Shown here: positions 10,012 to 18,494 of the stretch, piece after piece
Position numbering within the stretch: the stretch's first letter is position 1
How the letters are laid out: each line of letters opens with the position of its first letter
Made by a program: the position numbers and the translations under genes
Origin: Mycobacterium sp. EPa45
Lineage (GTDB): Bacteria; Actinomycetota; Actinomycetes; Mycobacteriales; Mycobacteriaceae
Assembly (NCBI RefSeq): GCF_001021385.1
Contig: NZ_CP011773.1
Location: forward strand, 1,488,001-1,552,000
Length of the DNA: 64,000 nucleotides
Reading direction: 5' to 3'
Notes under the pieces: model-generated
Databases searched by the model: none
Told to the model about the DNA's origin: nothing
The model's input: only the letters and a program-made list of their open reading frames with translations

Positions 10012-11078
10012 GCGGCAAGCCGACGCGCGAACGGGCCCACTCGTTCAATGAACCGGTCGAAGAACGCCGCCGGATCAACTCCCACCCCGACGTGCGCGTT
10101 GGGTTCCCGGCCCCACCGCTGGCTCCAGTCGGCGATGGTCATGCCGCGGGTCAGCGTTCCTGTGAGCTCGACATCGACTGTCGTCGCCCGGGTTTGGATC
10201 AATCCGGGATCCAAGGCCACCGCCGCCGCCAGTGGATCGTGCAGATGCGCCAGATAACCCTCGCCCTGGTCGAAGTGGAACTCGAAGTAGAACCGCATCG
10301 CATCCTCGAGTACGCGGATCAACCCGTTGTCGGCCGCCGACCGGGTGCCCCGGGAATCCAGGACGCTCATCGCGGTGCTGACGGTTTCCGCTGCGGCAGC
10401 CAGACGGCTCAAGATCTTCGGTGTCAATGCGATGTTCTCGGTCAGGTTCAACCCACACACGATCGGAAGTTGATGCGGTGCAATCGCATTGGCATCCGCG
10501 GCCCGCCCCCAGGCGCTGAACACCTCGGCTGCGGCCTCCGGGTCGACGCTGATGTTCCACTCGGCCACCGGGGTGGTGTTACCGCGGTAGTCGAATGCCC
10601 CACCCATGATCACCAGTCGGCGTAACAACGACGGCAGGTTCGGCTCATCACGCACGGCCAGTGCGAGGTTGGTCATCGGCCCGGTGACCAGACCGACGAG
10701 CTCGCCGGGCAGGGCGCGGGCTGCGCGTACCCAGGCCTCGGCCGCGTCATAACTGGTGAGTTCGCTCCTGTGCACCGGTAATTCGGCGTAGCCCAGGCCG
10801 GCGGGCCCGTGGGTGTCTTCGGCGGTGCGCATCGCGGTGCTCAGTGGTTGATCGGCGCCCCGTGACACCGGGATCGCGGTGGCCCCGCACAGCTCGAGCA
10901 GCCCGAGGTTGTTGCGGCACACCTGATCAACATCGACATTGCCACCGGTGGAGGCGACGCCGATGAGGTTTGCATCGGAGCTGGCCAGCAAGTAGACCAG
11001 CGCCATCGCATCGTCGACGCCGGTGTCCACATCGGCGAAAACGGGCAGCGCAGTGGCCTGATCATCCCCGACAGTCAC
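10002..11078 (-). CDS. iunH: Inosine-uridine preferring nucleoside hydrolase
   Basis: The 358-residue protein has the Ca2+-binding DVDTGVDDA motif (residues 16-24) of the nucleoside hydrolase family (usual form DTDPGxDD). It also shows the family's VTGPMTNLALAVR and GGAFDYRGNTTPVAEWNISVDPEAA segments. It releases the base from ribonucleosides, which feeds purine/pyrimidine salvage. It starts with GTG; a TATCGT hexamer 6 nt upstream suggests its own leaderless transcript even though the upstream regulator gene ends only 24 nt away. It matches Rv3393 by position. Nucleoside specificity cannot be read from sequence. Confidence 0.92.
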   Translation of the reverse strand: MTVGDDQATALPVFADVDTGVDDAMALVYLLASSDANLIGVASTGGNVDVDQVCRNNLGLLELCGATAIPVSRGADQPLSTAMRTAEDTHGPAGLGYAELPVHRSELTSYDAAEAWVRAARALPGELVGLVTGPMTNLALAVRDEPNLPSLLRRLVIMGGAFDYRGNTTPVAEWNISVDPEAAAEVFSAWGRAADANAIAPHQLPIVCGLNLTENIALTPKILSRLAAAAETVSTAMSVLDSRGTRSAADNGLIRVLEDAMRFYFEFHFDQGEGYLAHLHDPLAAAVALDPGLIQTRATTVDVELTGTLTRGMTIADWSQRWGREPNAHVGVGVDPAAFFDRFIERVGPFARRLAAHS

Positions 11079-11084
11079 GCGGTA

Positions 11085-11090
11085 ACGATA
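11085..11090 (-). promoter_or_regulatory. -10 element of iunH (leaderless)
   Basis: On the minus strand this is TATCGT, 6 nt before the GTG start at 11078, inside the 24-nt gap after the LuxR gene. It fits a leaderless internal promoter. Confidence 0.5.
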
Positions 11091-11102
11091 CCCGTCGGTG
11101 CA

Positions 11103-13715
11103 TCAACTCTGGGGACCGCGCGCACCGCCCGGGCGGATGATGGCGGCCAGCCCATCACGATCGGACACACCGAGTTTCAGACACGCCCGATAGACGTGAC
11201 CTTCGACGGTGCGGACCGAAACCGACAGCTGCTCGGCGATTTCGCGGTTCGGTTGACCGGCGGCGACCAACTCGGCAACCTCGAGTTCACGCGCGGTCAC
11301 CGGCAATGGTCTCGCCGCTGCCCGAATCGCGGGGGAGGAGACACCACCGCATAGGGAAACCAGATGCATTGTCCGGGTTACTGATTCGATCTCCTTGCGG
11401 CGGTCATGACTTTGCTGGTGGCTCGCGGCAGCCTGCGCGGCGGAATCGGCGGCGGCCAACAGCAGCCCGGCCCGTTCGAACTCGAGGCTGACGGCGTCCA
11501 GCGCATCGCCGTCGGCGTCCGCCACCGCAGCGGCGTGCCGGGCATACAACTGCGGCAGCGGACCGTCGATGCGTCCCACCAGCGACTGCAGCCGATGTGC
11601 CAGTTTGCGGTCACCGAAGCGGGCGGCGTCGTGCAATGCCTCGGCTTCCACCGCGAACTGCCCGCTGCGTTGCGCGGCGTCGGCGGCCGACCGAGCCAGT
11701 TCGGCGGCTCGCCGCCCGCCGCCGCGGGCCGCGGCGATCCATGCCCTGGCGAGCAACAGCTGCGGGTCGAACAGTGCCACTGTGGGACCGGCGTGTTCAG
11801 CAGCCTCAGCCAGCACCCGGTCGGCCTCGTCGGGCCTGCCCAGGCCGGCGTAGGAGCGGGCCAGCAGAAGCCGGCCCGGCAACCGCCACGGCAGCGAATT
11901 CTCCGCGTTGAACGCCGCCAACGCCTGCTCGAACGTCGGGATTGCTTCGGCGAACCTGCCCCGGTAACACGCCACCATTCCGGCCATCGTCTTGGCGATG
12001 GCCCAGCCCAGAAACTCTCCGGACGAGGAGAACTCGGCGTAGTTCACGGCCTGCGTTTCGGCCTTGTCGAGTTCGCCGCTGTGCACCAGGGCCAGCACCT
12101 CGCCGTACCGGGCGAGCATCCGGATCAGGCCATCGGTCGACTTCTGGGTGTCGAAGCAGCGCGCGACGATCGCCGTGTACTCAGCGCCGCGTCCGGCCAA
12201 CGGCATCGCCATCCCGGCCGCAAAAGCCGCGGTTTCCACGGCTTGCTCCGGAGCCTCGGGGTTGGACAACACCGCCTCGGCTTTCGCCAGTCCCTCGGGC
12301 AGCTTGTTCTCGAAGATCGTCAGCGCCGCGTCGGCGGCGTCGAGCATCGGTCGCAGGATCGGATTGCCGACCCGGTGCCGCAGCAACTCCAGCACCTCGT
12401 AGGCGCGCGTCACCTCGCCGAGCGACCAGAACACGATCGAGGCCCGCGGAACGCCCCACAGCAGCAGCTGGCCCTCGTCGAGGTCGTCGGGGTCGAACCG
12501 GCCCAGGATCTCGTCGGCCTCGGCGGGCCGGCCCTGCCACATCAGCGCCCGCGACAGCAGATGTGCCGCCCGCATCCCGGCGTCGCGCTCGAATGCGGTG
12601 CGCGCCAAGCGTTCCCCCAACGGCGCATTGGCCAGTGACACCGCGTCTTTGGCCGCCGCCACCAACAGCCCGGTATCGGCGTTCTGGTCACTGTCCAGAT
12701 ACAACTCGGCCAGTCTGATCCGGGCTGCCGCCGATGTCGGCTTCTCCCGGTTCAGCACGTTCACGATCTGGCCGCGCAACATCCGAGCCGATGCCGTGCC
12801 GATCTGCCGCCGCACCACGTCGCCGTACAGCGGATGACTGATCCGCGCATTGAGTGTCGGACCGTCGCGATCGATCCGGATCAGATGCTCCTTCTCCGCG
12901 GCATCGATCGCCTGCTCGCCGGCCAGTTCCACCAGCGAATCGAGATCCAGCGGCTCGCACAACGACAGCAACCGAAGCACCGTGACGGCACTGGGATCGG
13001 CGTTGTCGAAACGGCTTTCCAGCAGCGTGGCCAGGACGGGCGACACCGTGGTCGCCCCGCGCAATTGCCACACGCCCTTGACCTCGCTCAGGGTGCCGGC
13101 CTCCAGTGCCGCCTCCACCATGTGCCGCAGGAACAGCGGATTGCCGCCCGACTGGGACCAGATGACGTTGGCGCTGAGCTCTTCCAACGTGCCGCCGAGT
13201 ACCGACTCGACCAGGGCGACGCACTCTTGCCTGCTGAACGGCTCCAGGTCGATGTGGCGTAGGTAGCCGTCCTTCCACAGCGTCATCACCGAATCGGGTA
13301 CGGGTTCCCCGCTGCGCACCGTCGCGACGATCGAACCGGTGCGCTCGACGGCGATTTGGTGTAGCAGTGTGGCCGACAGCTGGTCGAGCAGGTGCGCGTC
13401 GTCGACGCCGATCACCGCGGGACCGTCGGCCAGTAGGGACTGACGTGCCGACACCAGCAACTGGATCGGATCCCGAGCCTCGGTGGGTCTGACCCACTGT
13501 GCGAAGGCGCCGAGCGGGATGCTGCTCGACGACGTGGTGCAGGCCGCCCAACGAGCCCGCCCGGGCAGAGACGCGGTGACCGAACGGGCCAACGTTGTTT
13601 TGCCGACCCCGGCCACACCCGTGATCACGACACCTGAAGCTTCGCTGTCGGACAGCGCGGACCTGATGACCTCGTACTTGGCCGGGCGCTCCAGTAGCTG
13701 CCAGGCCGTCCCCAT
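11103..13715 (-). CDS. Large ATP-binding LuxR-family regulator (LAL/MalT-like)
   Basis: The 870-residue protein has an N-terminal AAA/STAND-type ATPase with Walker A GVAGVGKTT (about residues 33-41) and Walker B VIGVDDAH (about 102-109). A long helical, TPR-like middle follows, and a C-terminal LuxR helix-turn-helix (LTARELEVAELVAAG then REIAEQLSVSVRTVEGHV, last 65 residues). Such proteins activate transcription when a ligand or partner triggers ATP-dependent assembly. The target and inducer are unknown. It lies between an acyl-CoA reductase gene and iunH on the same strand, a place held by cmaA1 in M. tuberculosis (from memory). A TAGGCT hexamer 6 nt before the ATG predicts a leaderless transcript. 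Confidence 0.88.
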   Translation of the reverse strand: MGTAWQLLERPAKYEVIRSALSDSEASGVVITGVAGVGKTTLARSVTASLPGRARWAACTTSSSSIPLGAFAQWVRPTEARDPIQLLVSARQSLLADGPAVIGVDDAHLLDQLSATLLHQIAVERTGSIVATVRSGEPVPDSVMTLWKDGYLRHIDLEPFSRQECVALVESVLGGTLEELSANVIWSQSGGNPLFLRHMVEAALEAGTLSEVKGVWQLRGATTVSPVLATLLESRFDNADPSAVTVLRLLSLCEPLDLDSLVELAGEQAIDAAEKEHLIRIDRDGPTLNARISHPLYGDVVRRQIGTASARMLRGQIVNVLNREKPTSAAARIRLAELYLDSDQNADTGLLVAAAKDAVSLANAPLGERLARTAFERDAGMRAAHLLSRALMWQGRPAEADEILGRFDPDDLDEGQLLLWGVPRASIVFWSLGEVTRAYEVLELLRHRVGNPILRPMLDAADAALTIFENKLPEGLAKAEAVLSNPEAPEQAVETAAFAAGMAMPLAGRGAEYTAIVARCFDTQKSTDGLIRMLARYGEVLALVHSGELDKAETQAVNYAEFSSSGEFLGWAIAKTMAGMVACYRGRFAEAIPTFEQALAAFNAENSLPWRLPGRLLLARSYAGLGRPDEADRVLAEAAEHAGPTVALFDPQLLLARAWIAAARGGGRRAAELARSAADAAQRSGQFAVEAEALHDAARFGDRKLAHRLQSLVGRIDGPLPQLYARHAAAVADADGDALDAVSLEFERAGLLLAAADSAAQAAASHQQSHDRRKEIESVTRTMHLVSLCGGVSSPAIRAAARPLPVTARELEVAELVAAGQPNREIAEQLSVSVRTVEGHVYRACLKLGVSDRDGLAAIIRPGGARGPQS

Positions 13716-13721
13716 GTAGTC

Positions 13722-13727
13722 AGCCTA
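13722..13727 (-). promoter_or_regulatory. -10 element of the first LuxR regulator gene (leaderless)
   Basis: TAGGCT on the minus strand, 6 nt before the ATG at 13715. There is no Shine-Dalgarno sequence in the interval, consistent with leaderless translation. Confidence 0.5.
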
Positions 13728-13774
13728 AGTGTCGATCCGGCCTGCCGCTGAGTCTCGCCGCGAACTGGTTGAGT

Positions 13775-15664
13775 TCACCAGTGCACGCCGGGCACCAGTC
13801 GTACGGCGTGCTTGACCGGACGCGGTGCACGGAGTCGGATCACCGGTAGACGGGGACCCGGCGCCGAGGGGCGCCGGACCTCGCCGCGGGCTGCCGCCGA
13901 GTCGGGATAGCCCAGGTACAGCTGGTGCAGTACCCGGCGCGCCAGCTTCGGGGTGAAGTACTGGCCCGCGTCGGCCAGCGTGCCCAGCGGGGTGTCGATG
14001 CGCACCGGTTTGTCCACCAGGGCCCGCACCACCATCGCCGCCGCGTGTTCGGCGCTGATCGGTGGCACCGGGTTCAGCCGACCCGACGGCGCGATCATCG
14101 GCGTCTTGACCAACGGCATATGGATCGTCGTGAAGGTGATGTTGTCCGACAACGTCTCCGAGGCCACCACATCGGTGAAAGCATCGAGCGCCGCCTTGGT
14201 CGGCAGGTACGAGCTGTACTTGGGATTGCGGGCCTGCACCCCGGCGCTGGACACGTTCACGACATGCCCGAACCGGCGTGCGCGCCAGTGCGGCAGCAGC
14301 GCCAGCACCATCCGGACGGCGCCGAAATAGTTGACTGCCATCACCCGCTCGTAGTCGTGCAGCCGGTCGGTCGACGCGCTCACCGACCGCCGGATCGACC
14401 GGCCCGCGTTGTTCACCAGATAGTCGACGTGACCGAACCGGCCCAGAATCTCGGCGATCGTCGTGTCGACGGATTCGGTATCGGTGACGTCACAGCTGAA
14501 GGCGAAGGCCTGCCCGCCGTCGGCGGTGATCTCCTCGACCAGTTCCTGTAGCGCTGCGCCGTTGCGTGCCAACGCGAACACGGTGGCACCACGCGCCGCC
14601 ACCGCCACCGCCGAGGCACGGCCGATACCGCTGGACGCGCCGGTGATGATCACGTGCCTGCCCGCCAGCGGCTCAGAGTCGGAGACGGTGCGGTCGGGGT
14701 CCAGATGTTCGGCCCAGTATCGCCACAGCACGGGGGCATACGCCGGGAAGGCAGGCGGCTCGATCCCACTGGGAAGCAACGCCTTTCGGGTCACCTCGGA
14801 ATGAAACACGGCTGCGGTCTCCAGCGTGTCGATGGCCTCCGGTGGCACACCGAGTTGCGTGACGGCCATGTCTCGCAACACTTTCGCGCGGCCGCGAGCG
14901 GCCAGCAGCGGCTTCGTCATCTGGCGGGGCAGTCCACCGCGCAGCGGCGGCAGTCCCGCGCTGCGGGCCACGCCCCGATAGATCTGACGCACGCCGACCG
15001 GCTCGAGTGCGGTGAGGTGGAACGTCTGCCCGTCCCGGCCGTCGATATGCATGAGTTCGACCAGTGCCGCGGCTACATAGTCGACCGGGACGAGGTTGAT
15101 CCGGCCGATGTCCGGCAGCAGCACCGGTGTGATCGACGGCAACGCGGCCAGCCGGGCGAGTAACCCAAAGAGGTGATACGGGCCGGTGATCCGGTCGATT
15201 TCGCCGGTGCGTGAGTCGCCCACGATCACGCCGGTCCGATAGATGCGAAATCGCACATCCGCCGAGCGCACCAGGTGTTCGGCCTCGAACGCCACACGGT
15301 GCCGGCCGGTGGGCAGCTGCTGGCCGATATCGAAATCGTCCTCGGTGAACTCGCCCCGGAAGTCGCCGGCCACCGCGACCGAAGACAGCTGATGCAACGT
15401 CGCGCCCAGGTCCCGGCTCAGCGCCAGCGCCGATTCGGTGTCGGCAGCCCGGAGGTTCACAACATGGTCGGCGTCGGTCGGCAGGGCCGCGTCCGGCAAC
15501 GCATGCACGCGCTGCCCCCAGTCCGCGGCGAGCATGGCCAAACCGGTCCGAGTCGATGAGTCGCGGGCAGCCAGCCATACCTCGGCGTCATCTCTCTGTG
15601 CGAGCAGCCGGGTGACGACCCGGCGCCCGATGAACCCGGTACCGCCGGTAACGACATAGCGCAT
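13775..15664 (-). CDS. acrA1: Two-module SDR enzyme, fatty acyl-CoA reductase type (AcrA1-like)
   Basis: The 629-residue protein joins two Rossmann modules. The N-terminal extended SDR / acyl reductase module starts at once with TGGTGFIGRRV (residues 6-16). The C-terminal classical SDR has GASSGIGRASAV (about residue 342), NNAG (about 415) and the YLPTK catalytic Tyr-x3-Lys (about 484). This fusion is the mycobacterial fatty acyl-CoA reductase layout, reducing acyl-CoA to aldehyde or alcohol for wax esters or related lipids. It follows the thioesterase gene by 31 nt, so coexpression is likely. It matches Rv3391 by order. Substrate chain length is not visible. Confidence 0.87.
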   Translation of the reverse strand: MRYVVTGGTGFIGRRVVTRLLAQRDDAEVWLAARDSSTRTGLAMLAADWGQRVHALPDAALPTDADHVVNLRAADTESALALSRDLGATLHQLSSVAVAGDFRGEFTEDDFDIGQQLPTGRHRVAFEAEHLVRSADVRFRIYRTGVIVGDSRTGEIDRITGPYHLFGLLARLAALPSITPVLLPDIGRINLVPVDYVAAALVELMHIDGRDGQTFHLTALEPVGVRQIYRGVARSAGLPPLRGGLPRQMTKPLLAARGRAKVLRDMAVTQLGVPPEAIDTLETAAVFHSEVTRKALLPSGIEPPAFPAYAPVLWRYWAEHLDPDRTVSDSEPLAGRHVIITGASSGIGRASAVAVAARGATVFALARNGAALQELVEEITADGGQAFAFSCDVTDTESVDTTIAEILGRFGHVDYLVNNAGRSIRRSVSASTDRLHDYERVMAVNYFGAVRMVLALLPHWRARRFGHVVNVSSAGVQARNPKYSSYLPTKAALDAFTDVVASETLSDNITFTTIHMPLVKTPMIAPSGRLNPVPPISAEHAAAMVVRALVDKPVRIDTPLGTLADAGQYFTPKLARRVLHQLYLGYPDSAAARGEVRRPSAPGPRLPVIRLRAPRPVKHAVRLVPGVHW

Positions 15665-15695
15665 GGGTCATCTTTGATCGGCGGTCGCACCCCGG

Positions 15696-16103
15696 TCAAC
15701 AGGCTGACGAGATTCGTTCCCGGAACCAGTCCGGCCATGGCTGTTTCTCGAACGTCGCCGCGTCGACGCAGACGTGGACCATCGAGGCCTCCGCGATCAG
15801 ATCCTCGCCGCGCCGGATCGCGAACCTGCTGCGCAGCGACGTCGTGCCCACCGGGTCGAACCGGACATCGACCACGAGGTCGTCGTCGAATCGCGCCGGC
15901 TGGCGAAACTGCAATTCCGCCGCGGCCACGACGAAGTCGATGCCCCCGTCGAGCAGCACCTGGTAGTCGCCGAAGATGTCCCGGAAGGCTTCGTTGAGCG
16001 CCATGTCGACCCACGTCAGGTAGTGGCCGTTGAAGACCCGGCCCTGCATGTCGCATTCGACATACCGCACGCGCAGCGGCATGCCGAACCCCATCTGCGT
16101 CAT
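15696..16103 (-). CDS. Hotdog-fold acyl-CoA thioesterase (4-hydroxybenzoyl-CoA thioesterase/YbgC type)
   Basis: The product has about 135 residues. It carries the YVECDMQGRVFNGHYLTW segment, where the Asp corresponds to the catalytic residue of the YbgC/4-HBT family, and ends with the usual hotdog strands. It should hydrolyse an acyl-CoA or acyl-ACP thioester. The ATG at 16103 follows the lpqD stop after one nucleotide (TGA-G-ATG), which suggests coupling. The frame also offers an ATG at 16124, overlapping lpqD by 20 nt. It sits between lpqD and the acyl reductase gene, so a role in the same lipid pathway is inferred. Confidence 0.82.
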   Translation of the reverse strand: MTQMGFGMPLRVRYVECDMQGRVFNGHYLTWVDMALNEAFRDIFGDYQVLLDGGIDFVVAAAELQFRQPARFDDDLVVDVRFDPVGTTSLRSRFAIRRGEDLIAEASMVHVCVDAATFEKQPWPDWFRERISSAC

Positions 16104-16104
16104 C

Positions 16105-16812
16105 TCAGAACGAGGTGATGCCATCCCAGTCCACGAGTGTCCAGCCGATGACCGGGTTGCCCGTCACCACGACGCGGCCGGTGTTGGGCAGCGGATGATC
16201 CGTGGCGAGGCTGTTTTTGGCATTGCGGGCGTTCATCAACGTCCACAACATGATTGACGCCGCGCTGGAGAACGCGACCGGCTTGTTGTTGCCACTCTCG
16301 TAGATGCGCTGCACCGCCCCGGTGAACTTGCCGTTGAACTCGGCGCCGCTCACCGAACCGGGAATGGTGAAGTCGGTGTCGCCGCGCAGCCAGTCGGCCG
16401 GGGCGACCATGTACGTCGCGGCGGCGCTCTTCACGTTGCCGCCGTTGAACCAGCCCGCCGAGATTTCGTTGAGGCCCGGCAGCACGGTGACCTGCTTGCC
16501 GAGCGCCTTGGCCATCGGCGCGGCAGTCTGCTGGGTTCGCACCATCTCCGAGGCGTAGACACCGTCATATCCGTTCCCCTTCAGCCGGTTGGCGGCCGCG
16601 GCGGCCTGCTGCTCGCCGGTCGGAGTCAGCGAGGGGCCGGGAACTTCGGTATCGATCACCCCGGCCGCATTGGCCTCCGATTCCCCGTGACGGATGAACG
16701 TCAGCGTGATCGTCCGGTCGTGCGGCGTATCAGAACTGCAACTGGCGAGCAGGACAACGGCCAAGAGGGCGGCAATCAGCGAGACAAGGGTCCGGGCGCG
16801 CAGAAGAGGCAT
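16105..16812 (-). CDS. lpqD: LpqD-like lipoprotein with histidine-phosphatase fold
   Basis: The 235-residue protein begins with a lipoprotein signal: a basic start, a hydrophobic run and a LLASC lipobox with Cys near residue 25. The mature part begins with FIRHGESEANAAG, the phosphoglycerate-mutase/acid-phosphatase RHG motif. The second catalytic His, expected in the late strand before the LWTLMNARN helix, is replaced: the sequence reads VAFSSAASIM. Catalysis may therefore be lost or altered. The ATG at 16812 is chosen because the signal peptide starts there; an AGGAGG run abuts it directly. The order lpqD - htdY divergent matches Rv3390 - Rv3389c. Confidence 0.85.
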   Translation of the reverse strand: MPLLRARTLVSLIAALLAVVLLASCSSDTPHDRTITLTFIRHGESEANAAGVIDTEVPGPSLTPTGEQQAAAAANRLKGNGYDGVYASEMVRTQQTAAPMAKALGKQVTVLPGLNEISAGWFNGGNVKSAAATYMVAPADWLRGDTDFTIPGSVSGAEFNGKFTGAVQRIYESGNNKPVAFSSAASIMLWTLMNARNAKNSLATDHPLPNTGRVVVTGNPVIGWTLVDWDGITSF

Positions 16813-16905
16813 CCTCCTAGCGTGCCTTGTCGACCGCTGTGGTGGGTCCAATTCTGGCCAGTGCGACGATGATGTTTCTGATCCGACGACGTCAGGAGTA
16901 CGGCA

Positions 16906-17772
16906 ATGGCCATCGACCCCACCGCAATCGGAGCGGTCACCGATCCTGCGCCCTACCGGTGGACCGACCGCGACACGATGCTCTACGCGCTCGGCGTGGG
17001 CGCAGGCACCGATGATTTGGCCTTCACCACCGACAACAGCCACGACATCACCCAGCAGGTATTGCCGACCTTTGCCGTCATCTGCTGCCCGGCATTCGGG
17101 GCCGCCACCAAGGTGGGTTCATTCAACTGGGGCATGCTGCTGCACGGCTCGCAGGAGATCCGCTTGCACGCACCGCTGCCCGCGTCGGGTGAGCTGTCGG
17201 TGGTCTCCGAGGTGGCCGACATTCAGGACAAGGGGGAGGGCAAGAACGCGATCATCGTGATGCGCGGCAAGGGCACCGATCCGGCGACCGGAGAACTGAT
17301 CGCCGAAACGCTGTCGACGGCGGTGATCCGCGGCGAGGGCGGCTTCGGCGGGCAACCCGGTCAGCGCCCGGCCGCTCCCGAATTCCCCGATCGCGAACCG
17401 GACGCCCGCATCGCCATGCCCACCCGAGGCGATCAGGCGTTGATCTACCGACTGTCCGGTGACCGCAATCCGCTGCACAGCGACCCCTGGTTCGCCCGCG
17501 AGATGGCCGGCTTCGACAGGCCGATCCTGCACGGGCTGTGCACCTATGGGTTCGCCGGTCGCGCGCTGCTGGCCGAGTTGGCCGGCAGCGACGCCGCGAA
17601 GCTCACCGCGGTCAGCGCGCGATTTACGTCGCCGGTCTTCCCGGGTGAGACGTTGACGACGTCGATCTGGCGCACCGATCCTGGCCGGGCGGTCTACCGC
17701 ACCGAGGCCAGCGGGCCCGACGGCTCCAACGCGCGGGTCGTGCTCGACGACGGCTCGGCCGAGTACCGCTAG
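16906..17772 (+). CDS. htdY: 3-hydroxyacyl-thioester dehydratase, MaoC-like (HtdY)
   Basis: The 288-residue protein is a double hotdog enzyme: an N-terminal degenerate hotdog and a C-terminal MaoC domain. The hydratase-2 motif is seen as YRLSGDRNPLHSDP (about residues 181-194), with the catalytic Asp/His pair, followed by DRPILHG. It hydrates trans-2-enoyl-CoA to (R)-3-hydroxyacyl-CoA or the reverse. AGGAG lies 7 nt before the ATG. It is divergent from lpqD (93 nt between) and overlaps the convergent VIT1 gene by 4 bp (CTAG). It matches Rv3389c by position. Confidence 0.93.
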   Translation: MAIDPTAIGAVTDPAPYRWTDRDTMLYALGVGAGTDDLAFTTDNSHDITQQVLPTFAVICCPAFGAATKVGSFNWGMLLHGSQEIRLHAPLPASGELSVVSEVADIQDKGEGKNAIIVMRGKGTDPATGELIAETLSTAVIRGEGGFGGQPGQRPAAPEFPDREPDARIAMPTRGDQALIYRLSGDRNPLHSDPWFAREMAGFDRPILHGLCTYGFAGRALLAELAGSDAAKLTAVSARFTSPVFPGETLTTSIWRTDPGRAVYRTEASGPDGSNARVVLDDGSAEYR

Positions 17773-18494
17773 CCCACGGCGCCGCCGACCAGGTGGCCGA
17801 TGCCGAACGTGATGCCCATCGCCAGCGCACCGCCGATGACCACCCGGTAGATCGCCCGCCGCGGGTTGGCGCCACCGAGGCGCGCGCTGACCCAGCCGGT
17901 GACCGCCAACGCGATCAACACCGCGATGAAGGTGACCGGCACCCGAATCGACGGCGGCGGCAACAGAATTGCCAGTAGGGGCAGGATCGCGCCGACCGTG
18001 AAGGAGACTGCCGAGGAGAACGCGGCCTGCCACGGATTGGTGAGTTCGTCGGGGTTGATCCGCAATTCGATCTCGACGTGGGCGGCGAATGCGTCGTGGT
18101 CGGTCAGTTCCTCGGCCACGGCGCGCGCGGTCGCCGGCGTCAAGCCCTTGGCCTCATAGAGCGCGGCGAGTTCGTCGAGCTCGGCCGCCGGTTCGGTGTC
18201 CAATTCGCGGCGTTCCTTCTTCAGCATCGCCTCTTCGGAATCCCGCTGGGTACTCACCGAGACGTATTCACCGACCGCCATCGACAGGGCGCCGGCCGCC
18301 AGGGCCGCGATGCCGGCCGTGAAGATCGGCCCGCGCTCGATGGTTGCCGCGGCGACACCGACGACGATGCCTGCCGTGGACACGATGCCGTCATTGGCGC
18401 CGAGGACACCCGCCCGCAGCCAGTTCAGTCGACTTCCGAAGGCGTCGTGGTGCGGCTCGGCTGGATGGACCGGGGGTATCGGTGGCGTCGTCAC
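17769..18494 (-). CDS. VIT1/CCC1-family iron/manganese transporter
   Basis: The 241-residue membrane protein has the VIT1 first helix signature LRAGVLGANDGIVSTAGIVVGVA, further helices around IFTAGIAALAAGALSMAVGEYVSVSTQRDSE, a charged cytoplasmic section rich in Glu (about residues 85-145) that holds metal ligands in this family, and three C-terminal helices. Relatives move Fe2+ or Mn2+ out of the cytoplasm in exchange for protons. The start is a GTG at 18494 that overlaps the stop of the DUF899 gene (GTGA). A much longer frame back to 19148 is only the shadow of the DUF899 gene. Confidence 0.88.
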   Translation of the reverse strand: MTTPPIPPVHPAEPHHDAFGSRLNWLRAGVLGANDGIVSTAGIVVGVAAATIERGPIFTAGIAALAAGALSMAVGEYVSVSTQRDSEEAMLKKERRELDTEPAAELDELAALYEAKGLTPATARAVAEELTDHDAFAAHVEIELRINPDELTNPWQAAFSSAVSFTVGAILPLLAILLPPPSIRVPVTFIAVLIALAVTGWVSARLGGANPRRAIYRVVIGGALAMGITFGIGHLVGGAVG

